In this document: positions 26,735 to 41,200 of the stretch, piece after piece | How positions within the stretch are numbered: position 1 is the first letter of the stretch | Layout of the letters: each line of letters opens with the position of its first letter | DNA from: Pseudomonas huaxiensis | GTDB lineage: Bacteria > Pseudomonadota > Gammaproteobacteria > Pseudomonadales > Pseudomonadaceae | NCBI RefSeq assembly: GCF_003231275.1 | Contig: NZ_QKVL01000001.1 | Location: 186,001 to 250,000 of the forward strand | Direction: 5' to 3' | Length of the DNA stretch: 64,000 nt | Made by a program: the position numbers and the translations under genes | Notes under the pieces: model-generated | Databases searched by the model: none | Told to the model about the DNA's origin: nothing | What the model saw: the letters and a program-made list of their open reading frames with translations, nothing else

Positions 26735-28963
26735 ATGTTGCCCCGCCCAGTCACCCGCATTCCCTTCCTGCTGCTGTCCAGTTGCCTGTTGTCCACCGCC
26801 GTGCAGGCGGCTTCCGAGCCGCAGGTTGTCGAGCTGGAAAGCCAGAACGTCGTTGCCACCGCGCTGGAAGAGACCAAGCAGGCGCCGGGCGTGTCGATCA
26901 TCACCGCCGAGGACATCAAGAAGCGCCCGCCTGCCACTGACCTGTCGCAGATCATCCGGACCATGCCCGGGGTCAACCTGACCGGCAACTCCACCAGCGG
27001 CCAGCGCGGCAACAACCGCCAGATCGATATCCGCGGCATGGGCCCGGAAAACACCCTGATCCTGGTCGACGGCAAGCCGGTCGGCAGCCGCAGCTCGGTG
27101 CGCTACGGCTGGCGCGGCGAGCGCGATTCCCGTGGCGACACCAACTGGGTGCCAGCCGATCAGGTCGAGCGCATCGAGGTCATTCGTGGCCCGGCGGCGG
27201 CCCGTTATGGCTCCGGCGCGATGGGCGGGGTGGTGAACATCATCACCAAACAGGCCGGTGCCGAAACCCACGGCAACATGACCGTCTACCAGAATTTCCC
27301 GCAGCATGATGAAGAAGGTGTCAGCAAGCGGGTCACCTTCGGGCTCAACGGCCCGCTGACCGACAGTCTCAGCTACCGGGTCTACGGCAATGTGGCGAAA
27401 ACCGATTCGGATGACTGGGACATCAACGCCGGCCACGAATCCGCCCGCACCGGTAACCAGGTCGGCACGCTGCCGGCTGGCCGCGAAGGCGTGCGCAACA
27501 AGGACCTCAACGGCCAGTTGAGCTGGCACCTGAGCCCTGAGCAGACCCTGGAACTGGAAGCAGGCTTCAGCCGCCAGGGCAACATTTATACCGGCGACAC
27601 CCAGAACACCAACTCCAACGCCAACGTGAAAAGCATGCTCGGTCACGAGACCAACATCCTTTACCGCGAGAACTACGCGCTCACCCATCGCGGCGACTGG
27701 GATTTCGGCAGCACCATGGCCTACCTGCAATACGAGAAGACCCGCAACCAGCGGATCAACGAAGGGTTGGCCGGCGGCACCGAAGGCATCTTCAGCAACA
27801 CCGACTTCTACACCTCGACCCTGCGCGACCTGACCGCCCACGGCGAAGTGAACCTGCCGCTGCACGCCCTGCGTGACCAGACCCTGACCCTCGGCGCCGA
27901 GTGGAGCCAGCAAAAGCTCGATGACCCGAGCGCCAACACCCAGACCACCAGCGAAGGCGGCGCGGTCAGCGGTCTGACCAGCGGGGGCCGCGACACCAGC
28001 TCGCAAGCGCAGATCGTCTCGTTCTTCGCCGAAGACAACATCGAACTGCTGCCCGGCACCATGCTCACGCCGGCCCTGCGTTTCGACCACCACAGCATCG
28101 TCGGCGACAACTGGAGCCCATCGCTCAACCTGTCCCACGCGCTGACCGACACCCTCACCCTGAAAGCCGGTATCGCCCGTGCCTACAAGGCGCCGAACCT
28201 GTATCAGCTCAACCCTGACTACCTGCTCTACAGCCGCGGCCAGGGTTGCTATGGCCAGAGCACCAGTTGCTACCTGCAGGGCAACGACAAGCTCGAAGCC
28301 GAGACCAGCGTCAACAAGGAACTGGGTATCGAGTACCAGAACGACGGCTGGGTCGCTGGCCTGACGTACTTCCGCAACGACTACAAGAACAAGATCGAGT
28401 CCGGCATGAGCCCGGTGGGCCGCGCGACTGGCGGCACCGGCACCTACGTCAACTCTGCGATCTACCAGTGGGAAAACGTGCCGAAGGCACTGGTCGAAGG
28501 CCTCGAAGGCACCCTGACCATTCCGCTGACCGAACAGTTGAAGTGGAACAACAATTTCACCTACATGCTGCAATCGAAGAACAAGACCACCGGCGAGACC
28601 CTGTCGGTGACCCCGAAGTACACCCTCAACTCGATGCTCGACTGGCAGGCCACCGATGCGCTGTCGCTGCAGGCCAGCGTGGCCTGGTATGGCAAGCAGA
28701 CGCCGAAGAAGTACGACTATCACGGTGATCGTGTGACCGGGAGTGGCAACAATCAGTTGTCGCCTTATGCACTGGTGGGTTTGAGCGGCACGTACGCCTT
28801 CACCAAGAACCTGAGCCTGACCACCGGCGTGGATAACCTCTTCGACAAGCGCCTGTTCCGGGAAGGCAACGCTCAGGGCGTGAACGGTATCGATGGTGCG
28901 GGCGCCGCGACCTATAACGAGCCGGGCCGCACGCTCTACACCAGCCTGACTGCCTCCTTCTAA
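26735..28963 (+). CDS. pfeA: TonB-dependent ferric-enterobactin receptor PfeA
   Basis: A 742-residue FepA-type outer-membrane receptor. It has a signal peptide ending near AVQAAS and a likely TonB box around LESQNVVAT. The plug domain has KQAPGVSIITAEDI, MGPENTLILVDGKPV and VERIEVIRGPAAARYGSGAM. A 22-strand barrel follows, ending NEPGRTLYTSLTASF with terminal phenylalanine. A cysteine pair lies in an extracellular loop (GCYGQSTSCYLQG), as in FepA/PfeA. ATG 26735 is preceded by GGAG; an upstream in-frame start at 26702 would spoil the signal peptide. Confidence 0.9.
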   Translation: MLPRPVTRIPFLLLSSCLLSTAVQAASEPQVVELESQNVVATALEETKQAPGVSIITAEDIKKRPPATDLSQIIRTMPGVNLTGNSTSGQRGNNRQIDIRGMGPENTLILVDGKPVGSRSSVRYGWRGERDSRGDTNWVPADQVERIEVIRGPAAARYGSGAMGGVVNIITKQAGAETHGNMTVYQNFPQHDEEGVSKRVTFGLNGPLTDSLSYRVYGNVAKTDSDDWDINAGHESARTGNQVGTLPAGREGVRNKDLNGQLSWHLSPEQTLELEAGFSRQGNIYTGDTQNTNSNANVKSMLGHETNILYRENYALTHRGDWDFGSTMAYLQYEKTRNQRINEGLAGGTEGIFSNTDFYTSTLRDLTAHGEVNLPLHALRDQTLTLGAEWSQQKLDDPSANTQTTSEGGAVSGLTSGGRDTSSQAQIVSFFAEDNIELLPGTMLTPALRFDHHSIVGDNWSPSLNLSHALTDTLTLKAGIARAYKAPNLYQLNPDYLLYSRGQGCYGQSTSCYLQGNDKLEAETSVNKELGIEYQNDGWVAGLTYFRNDYKNKIESGMSPVGRATGGTGTYVNSAIYQWENVPKALVEGLEGTLTIPLTEQLKWNNNFTYMLQSKNKTTGETLSVTPKYTLNSMLDWQATDALSLQASVAWYGKQTPKKYDYHGDRVTGSGNNQLSPYALVGLSGTYAFTKNLSLTTGVDNLFDKRLFREGNAQGVNGIDGAGAATYNEPGRTLYTSLTASF

Positions 28964-29016
28964 AAGGACCACAGCCGCCGCTTGCCTGTGCAAGCGGCGG
29001 CTGGTCGCGCACATAA

Positions 29017-29919
<903 letters not shown>

Positions 29920-30325
29920 TGGCCTAATCGCTGGCAAGACGCGGACCCTTTAGGAGCGGCCGTTAGCCGCGATGGGCCGCAAAGCGGCCCCAAAACCATC
30001 CAGCACGAGGTGGCTGTCTGCTCCTGGAATTCTTTGGAACTCGAGGATGCCTGAATGTGAGACCCAGCCCCGCCAGAGACCGGGTGCTGGATGGATTCAG
30101 GGCCGCTTTGCGGCCCATCGCGGCTAACGGCCGCTCCCACAGGATCGCCAGTGGCTGACGGTTTGCGATTGCCTGCTGGATGTGTAGGTAACCAGGCTCA
30201 TCGTTGGCCCCCTGCGACAAGACTTCACTTAATCTTTAGTAAATGCGGGTGTATCGTATTCGCCCTTCACGCTGGCCAGATAATGGCTGACTGTTGTTTT
30301 TCGCGAGTACGAGGTGCCTGTTCCG
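29920..30325. other. 406-base intergenic region with a REPIN
   Basis: No gene seen. It holds the inverted REP pair described separately and, to its right, an AT-richer stretch (30222-30260, CTTCACTTAATCTTTAGTAA) that probably contains the promoter of the multicopper oxidase-tadA operon. Confidence 0.6.
29953..30137. repeat. REPIN-like inverted repeat pair (38-bp arms)
   Basis: The arms 29953-29990 and 30100-30137 are perfect reverse complements over 38 bases (starting GGAGCGGCCGTTAGCCGCGA). They carry internal small palindromes (GGGCCGCAAAGCGGCCC). An inner pair, CATCCAGCAC / GTGCTGGATG, extends the symmetry. The spacer is about 109 bases. This is the form of Pseudomonas REP doublets mobilised by REP-associated transposases. 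Confidence 0.8.
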
Positions 30326-31707
30326 ATGTCCTTTTCCCGTCGACAAATGCTCAAGGGGCTGACCGGCCTGGTGGTGGTTGGCCTGGGCGCCGGTGGTGCG
30401 GCCCGTTACTGGCTGGGCAAGGTCGAGGACGAGAACGCGGGACACGACTACGAACTGATCGCCGCGCCGCTGGACGTTGAGCTGGTGCCGGGCTTCAAGA
30501 CCGAGGCCTGGGCCTTCGGCCCATCGGCGCCGGGCACCGAGTTGCGGGTGCGTCAGGGCACCTGGCTGCGGGTGCGCTTCATCAACCACCTGCCGGTGGA
30601 AACCACCATTCACTGGCACGGCATCCGCCTGCCACTGGAAATGGACGGCGTGCCCTACGTGTCGCAGTTGCCGGTCAAGCCGGGCGAGTTTTTCGACTAC
30701 AAGTTCCGCGTGCCGGATGCCGGCAGCTACTGGTATCACCCTCATGTCAGCAGCAGCGAGGAACTGGGCCGCGGCCTGGTCGGCCCGCTGATCGTCGAGG
30801 AGCGCGAGCCGACCGGCTTCAAACACGAGCGCACGCTGAGCCTGAAAACCTGGCATGTGGACGAGCAGGGCGCCTTCCTGCCCTTCAGCATCCCCCGCGA
30901 GGCAGCACGCAACGGCACCGCCGGGCGCCTGATCACCATCAATGGTCAGGCCAATGCGGTGAGCGAGCTGCCGGCCGGGCAGGTGGTGCGGGTGCGTTTG
31001 CTCAACCTCGACAACACCTGGACCTATCGCCTCAACCTCAAGGGCAACTGCGAGGCGATGATCTATGCCCTCGACGGCAACCCCATCACCCCGCGTCCGC
31101 TGGAAGACGAGTACTGGCTTGGCCCGGGCATGCGCATTTGTCTGGCGATCCGCATTCCCGAGGCGGGCGAGGAAGTGTCCCTGCGCGACGGCTTTGTGCG
31201 CCTCGGCACCCTGCGCTCGGTCACCAGCGCCGACACGCCGGGCGACTGGCCGCCGGCGCTGCCGCCGAACCCGGTCGCCGAGCCAGACCTGGAGAACGCC
31301 GAGAAACTCAACTTCAATTTCGAATGGGCCGGCAAGGTCTCGGTGGATACCGACAACGGCAGGCCGCCGAGCCTCTGGCAGATCAACGGCCAGGCCTGGG
31401 ACATCACCGACAAGACCTGCGCCGACCGCCCGATCGCCACTCTGCAAAAGGGCAAGAGCTACATCTTCGAGTTGAAGAACATGACCCAGTACCAGCACCC
31501 GATCCACCTGCATGGCATGAGCTTCAAGGTCATCGGGTCCAATCGTCACAACATCGTCGAGCCGTGGTTCACCGACACCTACCTGCTGGGCAAGAACGAG
31601 CGCGCCCAGGTGGCGCTGGTGGCGGATAACCCAGGGACGTGGATGTTCCACTGCCACGTCATCGACCACATGGAAACCGGCCTGATGGCCGCGATCGCGG
31701 TGGTGTG

Positions 31708-31708
<1 letters not shown>
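30326..31708 (+). CDS. Multicopper oxidase, Tat-exported
   Basis: A 460-residue multicopper oxidase. A Tat-type signal (SRRQMLKG, then hydrophobic LTGLVVVGLGAGG) sends it folded to the periplasm. All four copper-site motifs are present: TIHWHGIRLP, SYWYHPHVSS, HPIHLHGMSFKV and MFHCHVIDHMETGLM, the last with the type-1 cysteine and methionine ligands. The family oxidises Cu(I), Fe(II) or phenolics with O2. Its TGA overlaps the tadA ATG. The start is ATG 30326 rather than GTG 30314, judged from the Tat motif position. Confidence 0.85.
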
Positions 31709-33704
<1,996 letters not shown>

Positions 33705-33890
33705 CTATCGCCGCCTGTGCTTGCGACTTTTTAGCGCAGTTGCGGCCCGCCGACGGACGGACGGCCGCCCTGGAACGCACTTGCCGACATTCGGATGGCC
33801 GCCAATGCAGCGTTTCGGGTGCCTGACGCAGAGGTTTAGGCTAGAATGCACGGCCTCTAAGCACACCCCCTTCCTGAGGCTGTCCCGACG

Positions 33891-36800
33891 ATGTTGATCC
33901 TGCGCGGCGCTCCTGCCCTTTCTGCCTTTCGCCACGGTAAATTACTCGAGCAATTGAGCCAGAAAGTCCCCGCTGTTAGTGGTTTGTACGCTGAATTCGC
34001 TCATTTCGCCGAGGTTGACGGCGATCTGACCGCCGACCAACAGCAAGTGCTCGCGCGCCTGCTCAAGTACGGCCCGAGCGTACCGGTACAGGAACCTGCC
34101 GGTCGCCTGTTCCTGGTCATGCCGCGTTTCGGCACCATCTCGCCCTGGTCGAGCAAGGCCAGCGATATCGCCCACAACTGCGGCCTGGAAAACGTCCGTC
34201 GTCTGGAGCGGGGCATTGCCTTCTATGTCAGTGGTGAACTGAGCGAAGCCGACGCCGCTGGCGTTGCCGAGCTGCTGCACGACCGCATGACCCAGGTGGT
34301 ACTGGCCCGGCTGGAAGAGGCCGCAGGCCTGTTCAGCCACGCCGAACCCAAGCCGCTGACCGCCGTCGACATCCTCGGCGGTGGCCGCGAGGCCCTGGCC
34401 AAGGCCAACGTCGAGCTGGGCCTGGCCCTGGCCGAAGACGAAATCGACTACCTGGTCAGCGCCTTCCAGGGCCTCAAGCGCAACCCGCACGACATCGAAC
34501 TGATGATGTTCGCCCAGGCCAACTCCGAGCACTGCCGTCACAAGATCTTCAACGCCAGTTGGGATATCGACGGCGAAAGCCAGGAAAAAAGCCTGTTCGG
34601 CATGATCAAGAACACCTATCAGATGCACAGCGAAGGCGTTCTGTCCGCATACAAGGACAACGCCTCGGTGATCGTCGGTTCGGTCGCCGGCCGCTTCTTC
34701 CCGAATCCTGAAACCCGCCAGTACGGCGCGGTAAAGGAGCCGGTGCACATCCTGATGAAGGTCGAGACCCATAACCACCCGACCGCCATCGCTCCGTTCC
34801 CGGGCGCGTCCACCGGCTCCGGCGGCGAAATCCGCGACGAAGGCGCCACCGGTCGCGGCGCCAAGCCGAAAGCCGGCCTGACCGGTTTCACCGTTTCCAA
34901 CCTGCGCATCCCGGGCTTCGAACAGCCGTGGGAACAGGCGTATGGCAAGCCTGAGCGCATCGTCAACGCGCTGGACATCATGATCGAAGGCCCGCTGGGC
35001 GGCGCCGCGTTCAACAACGAGTTCGGTCGTCCGGCCCTGACGGGCTACTTCCGTACTTTCGAACAGTCGATCAACACCCCGCACGGCGAAGAAGTGCGCG
35101 GTTACCACAAGCCGATCATGCTGGCCGGCGGTATGGGCAACATCCGTGAAGATCACGTGCAGAAGGGCGAAATCACCGTCGGCGCCAAGCTGATCGTGCT
35201 CGGTGGCCCGGCCATGCTGATCGGCCTGGGCGGCGGCGCTGCCTCGTCGATGGCCACCGGCGCCAGCTCTGCCGACCTCGACTTCGCGTCCGTTCAACGG
35301 GAAAACCCGGAAATGGAACGCCGCTGCCAGGAGGTCATCGACCGCTGCTGGCAACTGGGCGACAACAACCCGATCGCCTTCATCCATGACGTCGGCGCCG
35401 GCGGTATCTCCAACGCCTTCCCGGAACTGGTCAACGACGGCGGCCGCGGCGGCCGCTTCGAGCTGCGCAACGTGCCCAACGACGAGCCGGGCATGGCCCC
35501 GCACGAAATCTGGAGCAACGAATCCCAGGAACGTTACGTGCTGGCCGTCAGCGCGGTCGACTTCGAGCGCTTCCAGGCTATCTGCGAACGCGAGCGTTGC
35601 CCGTTCGCGGTGGTCGGCGAAGCCACCGAAGAAGCGCACCTGACCGTCACCGACAGCCACTTCGGCAACACCCCGGTGGACATGCCGCTGGAAGTCCTGC
35701 TGGGCAAGCCGCCGCGCATGCACCGTTCGGTGACCCGCGAAGCCGAACTGGGCGATGACTTCGACCCGGCCCAGCTGGAGCTGACCGACTCCATCGAGCG
35801 CGTCCTGCGTCACCCGGCCGTGGCCAGCAAAAGCTTCCTGATCACCATCGGCGACCGCACCATCACCGGTCTGGTTGCCCGCGATCAGATGGTCGGCCCG
35901 TGGCAGGTTCCGGTGGCCGACGTTGCCGTGACTGCCACCAGCTTCGACGTCTACAGCGGTGAAGCCATGGCGATGGGCGAGCGCACTCCGCTGGCGCTGC
36001 TCGATGCCCCGGCATCCGGCCGCATGGCGATCGGCGAGACGCTGACCAACATGGCCGCCTCGCGCATCGAAAAACTCTCCGACATCAAACTGTCGGCCAA
36101 CTGGATGTCCGCCGCCGGCCATCCGGGTGAAGACGCCCGTCTGTACGACACCGTCAAGGCTGTGGGCATGGAACTGTGCCCTGAGCTGGGCATTACCATT
36201 CCAGTGGGCAAGGACTCCATGTCCATGAAAACCCGCTGGAGCGATGAGGGCACGGAGAAGAGCGTTACCTCGCCGATGTCGCTGATCGTCACCGGCTTCG
36301 CACCGGTCACCGACATCCGCAAGACCCTGACCCCAGAGCTGCGCATGGACAAGGGCGAAACCGACCTGATCCTGATCGACCTGGGCCGCGGGCAGAACCG
36401 CATGGGCGCCTCGATCCTGGCGCAGACCCACGGCAAGCTGGGCAGCCAGGCGCCGGACGTCGATGATGCCGAAGACCTCAAGGCCTTCTTCGCCGTGATC
36501 CAGGGTCTCAACGCCGACGGTCACCTGCTGGCCTACCACGACCGCTCCGACGGTGGCCTGCTGACCACCGCGCTGGAAATGGCCTTCGCCGGTCATTGCG
36601 GCCTGAGCCTGGAACTGGACACCCTGACCAGCAAGCGCGAGAAAGTTGCGGCCATCCTCTTCAACGAAGAGCTGGGCGCGGTGATCCAGGTTCGCCAGGA
36701 CGCCACTCCAGACGTGCTGGCCCAGTTCAGCGCCGCCGGCCTGGGCGAAGACTGCGTTGCGGTGATCGGCAAGCCGGTCAACAGCAATGAAGTCTCCATC

Positions 36801-37790
36801 AGCCTCAATGGCGAAGTGCTGTTCGACGGCCAGCGCCGTCTGCTGCAACGCCAGTGGGCCGAGACCAGCTACCAGATCCAGCGCCTGCGCGACAACGCCC
36901 AGTGTGCCGATCAGGAATTCGACCTGCTGCTGGAAGAAGACAACCCGGGCCTGAGCGCCAAGCTGGGCTTCGACGTCAATCAGGACATCGCTGCGCCGTT
37001 CATCAAGAAAGGCGTGCGTCCACAGGTGGCGGTACTGCGTGAGCAGGGCGTCAACGGTCAGGTCGAGATGGCCGCAGCCTTCGACCGCGCCGGCTTCAAC
37101 GCCATCGACGTGCACATGAGCGATATCCTCGCCGGTCGCGTCGACCTGGACGCGTTCAAAGGCCTGGTGGCATGTGGTGGCTTCTCTTACGGCGACGTTC
37201 TCGGCGCCGGTGAGGGCTGGGCCAAGTCGGCGCTGTTCAACAGCCGTGCCCGCGACGCCTTCCAGGGCTTCTTCGAGCGCACCGACAGCTTCACCCTCGG
37301 CGTGTGCAACGGTTGCCAGATGATGTCCAACCTGCACGAACTGGTGCCGGGCAGCGAGTTCTGGCCGCACTTCGTGCGTAACCGTTCCGAGCAGTTCGAA
37401 GCCCGTGTCGCCATGGTTGAAGTGCAGAAGTCCAACTCGATCTTCCTGCAGGGCATGGCCGGTTCGCGCATGCCGATCGCCATCGCCCACGGCGAAGGCC
37501 ATGCCGAGTTCGCCAGCGAAGAAGCCCTGCTCGAAGCCGACCTGTCCGGCTGCGTGGCACTGCGCTTCGTCGATAACCACGGCAAGGTCACCGAAACCTA
37601 CCCGGCCAACCCGAACGGCTCGCCGCGCGGGATCACCGGCCTGACCAGCCGCGACGGTCGCGTCACCATCATGATGCCGCACCCTGAGCGGGTCTTCCGT
37701 GCTGTGCAGAACTCCTGGCGTCCTGACGACTGGAACGAAGACGGCGCCTGGATGCGCATGTTCCGCAATGCGCGGGTGTGGGTGAACTAA
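33891..37790 (+). CDS. purL: Phosphoribosylformylglycinamidine synthase
   Basis: A 1299-residue single-chain FGAM synthase, step 4 of purine synthesis, of the usual gammaproteobacterial size. It shows the N-terminal FGAR-AT linker, two AIRS-like ATP-binding halves ([34 protein letters not shown]) and a C-terminal glutamine amidotransferase with the nucleophile in [15 protein letters not shown] and the catalytic pair in AHGEGHAEF. Monocistronic start at ATG 33891. A TAGAAT at 33842-33847 could be its -10 element, without a convincing -35. Confidence 0.97.
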   Translation: MLILRGAPALSAFRHGKLLEQLSQKVPAVSGLYAEFAHFAEVDGDLTADQQQVLARLLKYGPSVPVQEPAGRLFLVMPRFGTISPWSSKASDIAHNCGLENVRRLERGIAFYVSGELSEADAAGVAELLHDRMTQVVLARLEEAAGLFSHAEPKPLTAVDILGGGREALAKANVELGLALAEDEIDYLVSAFQGLKRNPHDIELMMFAQANSEHCRHKIFNASWDIDGESQEKSLFGMIKNTYQMHSEGVLSAYKDNASVIVGSVAGRFFPNPETRQYGAVKEPVHILMKVETHNHPTAIAPFPGASTGSGGEIRDEGATGRGAKPKAGLTGFTVSNLRIPGFEQPWEQAYGKPERIVNALDIMIEGPLGGAAFNNEFGRPALTGYFRTFEQSINTPHGEEVRGYHKPIMLAGGMGNIREDHVQKGEITVGAKLIVLGGPAMLIGLGGGAASSMATGASSADLDFASVQRENPEMERRCQEVIDRCWQLGDNNPIAFIHDVGAGGISNAFPELVNDGGRGGRFELRNVPNDEPGMAPHEIWSNESQERYVLAVSAVDFERFQAICERERCPFAVVGEATEEAHLTVTDSHFGNTPVDMPLEVLLGKPPRMHRSVTREAELGDDFDPAQLELTDSIERVLRHPAVASKSFLITIGDRTITGLVARDQMVGPWQVPVADVAVTATSFDVYSGEAMAMGERTPLALLDAPASGRMAIGETLTNMAASRIEKLSDIKLSANWMSAAGHPGEDARLYDTVKAVGMELCPELGITIPVGKDSMSMKTRWSDEGTEKSVTSPMSLIVTGFAPVTDIRKTLTPELRMDKGETDLILIDLGRGQNRMGASILAQTHGKLGSQAPDVDDAEDLKAFFAVIQGLNADGHLLAYHDRSDGGLLTTALEMAFAGHCGLSLELDTLTSKREKVAAILFNEELGAVIQVRQDATPDVLAQFSAAGLGEDCVAVIGKPVNSNEVSISLNGEVLFDGQRRLLQRQWAETSYQIQRLRDNAQCADQEFDLLLEEDNPGLSAKLGFDVNQDIAAPFIKKGVRPQVAVLREQGVNGQVEMAAAFDRAGFNAIDVHMSDILAGRVDLDAFKGLVACGGFSYGDVLGAGEGWAKSALFNSRARDAFQGFFERTDSFTLGVCNGCQMMSNLHELVPGSEFWPHFVRNRSEQFEARVAMVEVQKSNSIFLQGMAGSRMPIAIAHGEGHAEFASEEALLEADLSGCVALRFVDNHGKVTETYPANPNGSPRGITGLTSRDGRVTIMMPHPERVFRAVQNSWRPDDWNEDGAWMRMFRNARVWVN

Positions 37791-37793
37791 AGG

Positions 37794-38105
37794 GTGTACA
37801 AACTCGCCTTCTTCGTTCCGCCGAGCCACGTCGACACGGTCAAACAGGCCGTGTTCGCCGCGGGTGGCGGGCGCATCGGCGACTACGACTGCTGCGCCTG
37901 GCAAGTGCTGGGCCAGGGTCAGTTCCGCCCGCTGGACGGCAGCCAGCCGTTTATCGGGCAGAGCGGGGTGGTCGAGCAGGTGGAAGAGTGGCGAGTGGAA
38001 TTGGTGGTGGCCGACGACCTGATTCATCAGGTCGTCGGTGCGCTGAAGCAGAGTCATCCGTATGAAACGCCGGCGTATGAGGCGTGGAAATTGGCTGATA
38101 TCTGA
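37794..38105 (+). CDS. NIF3/YqfO-like small protein
   Basis: A 103-residue protein starting at GTG 37794, 3 bases after the purL stop. YKLAFFVPPSHVDTVKQAVF and the ending SHPYETPAYEAWKL match the ~100-residue inserted domain of NIF3/YqfO proteins (CutA-like fold), which occurs as a free-standing protein in Pseudomonas. Function unknown, although databases often give it misleading toxin names. Confidence 0.8.
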   Translation: MYKLAFFVPPSHVDTVKQAVFAAGGGRIGDYDCCAWQVLGQGQFRPLDGSQPFIGQSGVVEQVEEWRVELVVADDLIHQVVGALKQSHPYETPAYEAWKLADI

Positions 38106-38127
38106 AGCTCTTTGTGACGGTTCGGTG

Positions 38128-38207
38128 CCCCATCGCGAGCAAGCTCGCTCCTACAGGGTTTTGAAGTCATCACGAACCCTGTAGGAGCGAGCTTGCTCGC
38201 GATGGGG
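38128..38207. repeat. REPIN (33-bp perfect inverted arms)
   Basis: The arms 38128-38160 and 38175-38207 are perfect reverse complements around a 14-base loop. Each contains the palindromic core GCGAGCAAGCTCGC. It lies between convergent genes, where it may also end transcription. Confidence 0.88.
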
Positions 38208-38243
38208 CCCCAATTGGTTTAACTGACGGGCATCCCCTAAATC

Positions 38244-41200
38244 TCATTTCTTCTCGACAATCCTCGACTCCAGCCTCACCTCCCGATCATGCCCCCCGGT
38301 GCGCAACAGCCCCAGGTCCAGCGACGAATCCCCGTCCTCCAGATTCATCCCGCCATTCTTGTAGGTATTGACCAGATCGCTGCCCAGCTCCACAGGCGCA
38401 TTCGACAGGTTGGTCCCTACCACCCGCCGCACATCACGACCGTTCAGGGTTTCCTGGCTGATCCGCTCGCTACCCAGTTCGACCTTGCCCTGGCTCGAGC
38501 GCACATCCGCCCCCGACAGTTTCACATCGCCGCCGACCTGCAAGACAACGCTTTCCTGCCCGCTCAGCCGGCTCTGACTGGCGACGCTGTCACGTCGTGC
38601 GTAATCCACTTTCAGGTCCAGTGTCGGTGAAATACCCGGGTCGGCGCTCTGTACCGCGCCGCCGACTTTCTTCTCGGCGCTGGCACCCAAGGGGCCACCG
38701 AAGGAACGAACAGCATTGAGGTAGCCCTGCGGGTTCTTCTCCCGGCTCAGTTGCGCGTCGACATTCACTTTCAAGGCGTTGACCCGGTCCTGGCGGCTGG
38801 CCAGTTGCAGGTCACCGCCGATAACGCCTTCGATGCGCCCGGCATTCACCCGCACGCCGTTGAGCTGCATGTCGTTCATGCTGTACAGGCCGACCTGCGC
38901 GGCGTCGAGCTGGCTGTTCTGGTGCAGAAGATTGTCGCGTTGGTCGAGGTTGAATTGCGCCCGGCCATACAGGCCCTTTTTCGTTTCGTCGCGGGTGGCC
39001 GCCGGAGTCACGGCGATGCCGGCACCCACGGTCAGGTCGAGGTTGTCGCGGCGCTCGCTGCTGGTGGCGGACTCGATCAGCACGCCACCGTTTTCCGCCG
39101 CGACCTTGATCCGCTCGGCCGATGCCTGCAAGCCCTCAAGGTGGATCGCGTCGTCCTGTCTCGCCTGGCTGGACAGGTTCACCTCCTGTTGCGCGGTGAA
39201 GACCGCGCCTTGGGCACGGCGGTCGGACTCTGAAATCCGCCCGTTGCTGAAATGCCCGCCCAAGCCGCCGCCCTTGCCGGCGTCGTTCATCTTGAAGACC
39301 ACCTCACCGCCGCCGCCTATGTTGTCGCCACTGGCCTCATGACTGTCGCTGGCCGCCAGCACCCGCAGCGGGCCGCCGGCCTGCACGTCGATGTTGGTTG
39401 GCTTGGCGCCGCTATTGCCGATGCGGATGCCGGTCAGCGTCAGTTCACCGCCGGCCTTGAGGCGGACATCGCCCGTGCTGTCGATGCTGGCGACCCGCGC
39501 CTGGCTGTCCTGGCTGTCGCTGCGTTTGTGGTCCATATAACCGCGAGCTTCCAGCGCGCTGCCGGCAGGGTTGCTGCCGCCCTTGAGCCAGGCATTACCG
39601 TCGAGCTGGCGCAGGCTCTGCTCCTGGTGATCGTTGGCTTGGGGCAGGCTGAGATTGCCGGCTGTCTCAAGGGTCAGACCGCCCTTGCCGGCGTCGAAGG
39701 CGGTTCCCTCGTAAAGCCCGTCGCTACCCAGTTGAATCTGGATACCCTGTTGACCGTAGAGGCTCCCCGGACGGGCGGTGGTCGTGGTGTTGCTGCTGCT
39801 CAGCGATCCGCCCTTGCCCGAGAGTTTTCCGGTAATGTCCTTGCCCGTGCTGGTTTCCACCCGGGCAGTGCCGCCGACTTCCAGGCGCTCGACGGTCTCG
39901 ACGCTGGTGTCTTGCGCAGCGACGAACTGATGAGTCCGTGCATCGATCTGCAGTCCGCCTTTTTCGGCGCGGTAACGGGTGCCGGTATCGCTCACCTCGT
40001 CGGCCTGGATCTTCACCGTGGCGCCGGACAGCTCGCTGACTCGCGCGGTTTCGCTGCGGCCGATCTGTTCGCGGTTGAGGTGCTCCAGCGCCAGGTCCGC
40101 GCCCAGGGTTGGCGGCGCCAGGGCGTCTTCTACCGCGGCTTGCTGGAAGCGCGCGGCCTCGTTGCCGGTGATCAGGTTTTCGATCGGGCGGGTAATGTCG
40201 CGGGTTTCCAGGCTCATGCCCAGGCTGCCCTGCCAGTTGCGTTCGCTGTCGCGGGTTTCACGGACGCTGGCGGTGGCGCGGTTTTCCACCCGGGTCGCGT
40301 CGACCAGCAGGTGCTCGTCGGCGCTCACCTGCGCCGCTTCATTGATCAGCGTGTCGGCCTTGATGCGTAACTGTCCCGCCGCCTTCAGCTCGCTCGGACG
40401 GCTGTCGACCAGGTTTTCCTCGTGTTCCCGCCGCTGGTAGGCACCCTCGTAGCCGCTGCCCTGGCGATCCATCCCCGCGGTCACCGCCAGGCCGCCCGCC
40501 GAGCGGCTGCTGGTGGTGAGTTGCTGTTCGCGGGTGTTTTGCGCGCCCAGGGTGACGGTCTTGCCGCTGATATCGATAGCGCCGCTGCTGTCGAGGTTGC
40601 TGCTGTTCAGCGACACGTCGGCCTTGCCGCCGACGGTGATCGCCGCGCCGCTGAGCTGGCTGGCAACCAGCGTGTCCTGGCTGGTGCTGCGCTCGCTCTT
40701 TTTCACCTCATAGCCCGCCGAGGCGACGTATTGCTTCGAAGCGGGCTTGCCGTCGAGCGCTTCCGCAGTCTGCCGTGCATCGGCGTAAAAGCCTCTGTCA
40801 GTCTGCTGACTGGTGCTGCTTTCAGCCTGTGTGGCAGCCTGCACGCTCAGGTCTTTCGCTGCCTCCAGTTGCAGTTGTCCACCGGCCTTCAGCCGGCTGC
40901 CGATGACCTGCAATTCGTCGGCGCTGGCCAGGCGCAGGTTGCTTTCCGAGGCCAGGTCGCTGACCAGCGCGGTGTCACGCTGCTGACGGGTGTCGGTGCT
41001 GCTGCCGAGCAGGCCGAACAGCTTGCTGTCTTTGCTGTTGGTACTGCGGGTCGAGCTTTCCCGCGCCGCTTCGACGCTGAGCAGGGCTTTTTCGCTGACC
41101 AGCAGGGCGTCGCCGGTGCTGCTGACCCGGCTGCCACTGACCCGCACCTCGTCGGCGACCACGGTCAATGCACCGCCCGCCACGACCTGGCTACCCCGGA

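Noticed and set aside
29953-30137. Terminal inverted repeats of an insertion sequence
   Set aside because: Only 109 bases lie between the arms and no transposase is present; the internal palindromes fit a REP doublet.
33942-38057. 1371-codon antisense open frame opposite purL
   Set aside because: It is a shadow of purL caused by high GC at third positions; it contains no recognisable motif.
37794-38105. RtxA-like structural toxin
   Set aside because: This database name is sometimes given to the ~100-aa NIF3/YqfO-like protein; the sequence shows no RTX repeats.
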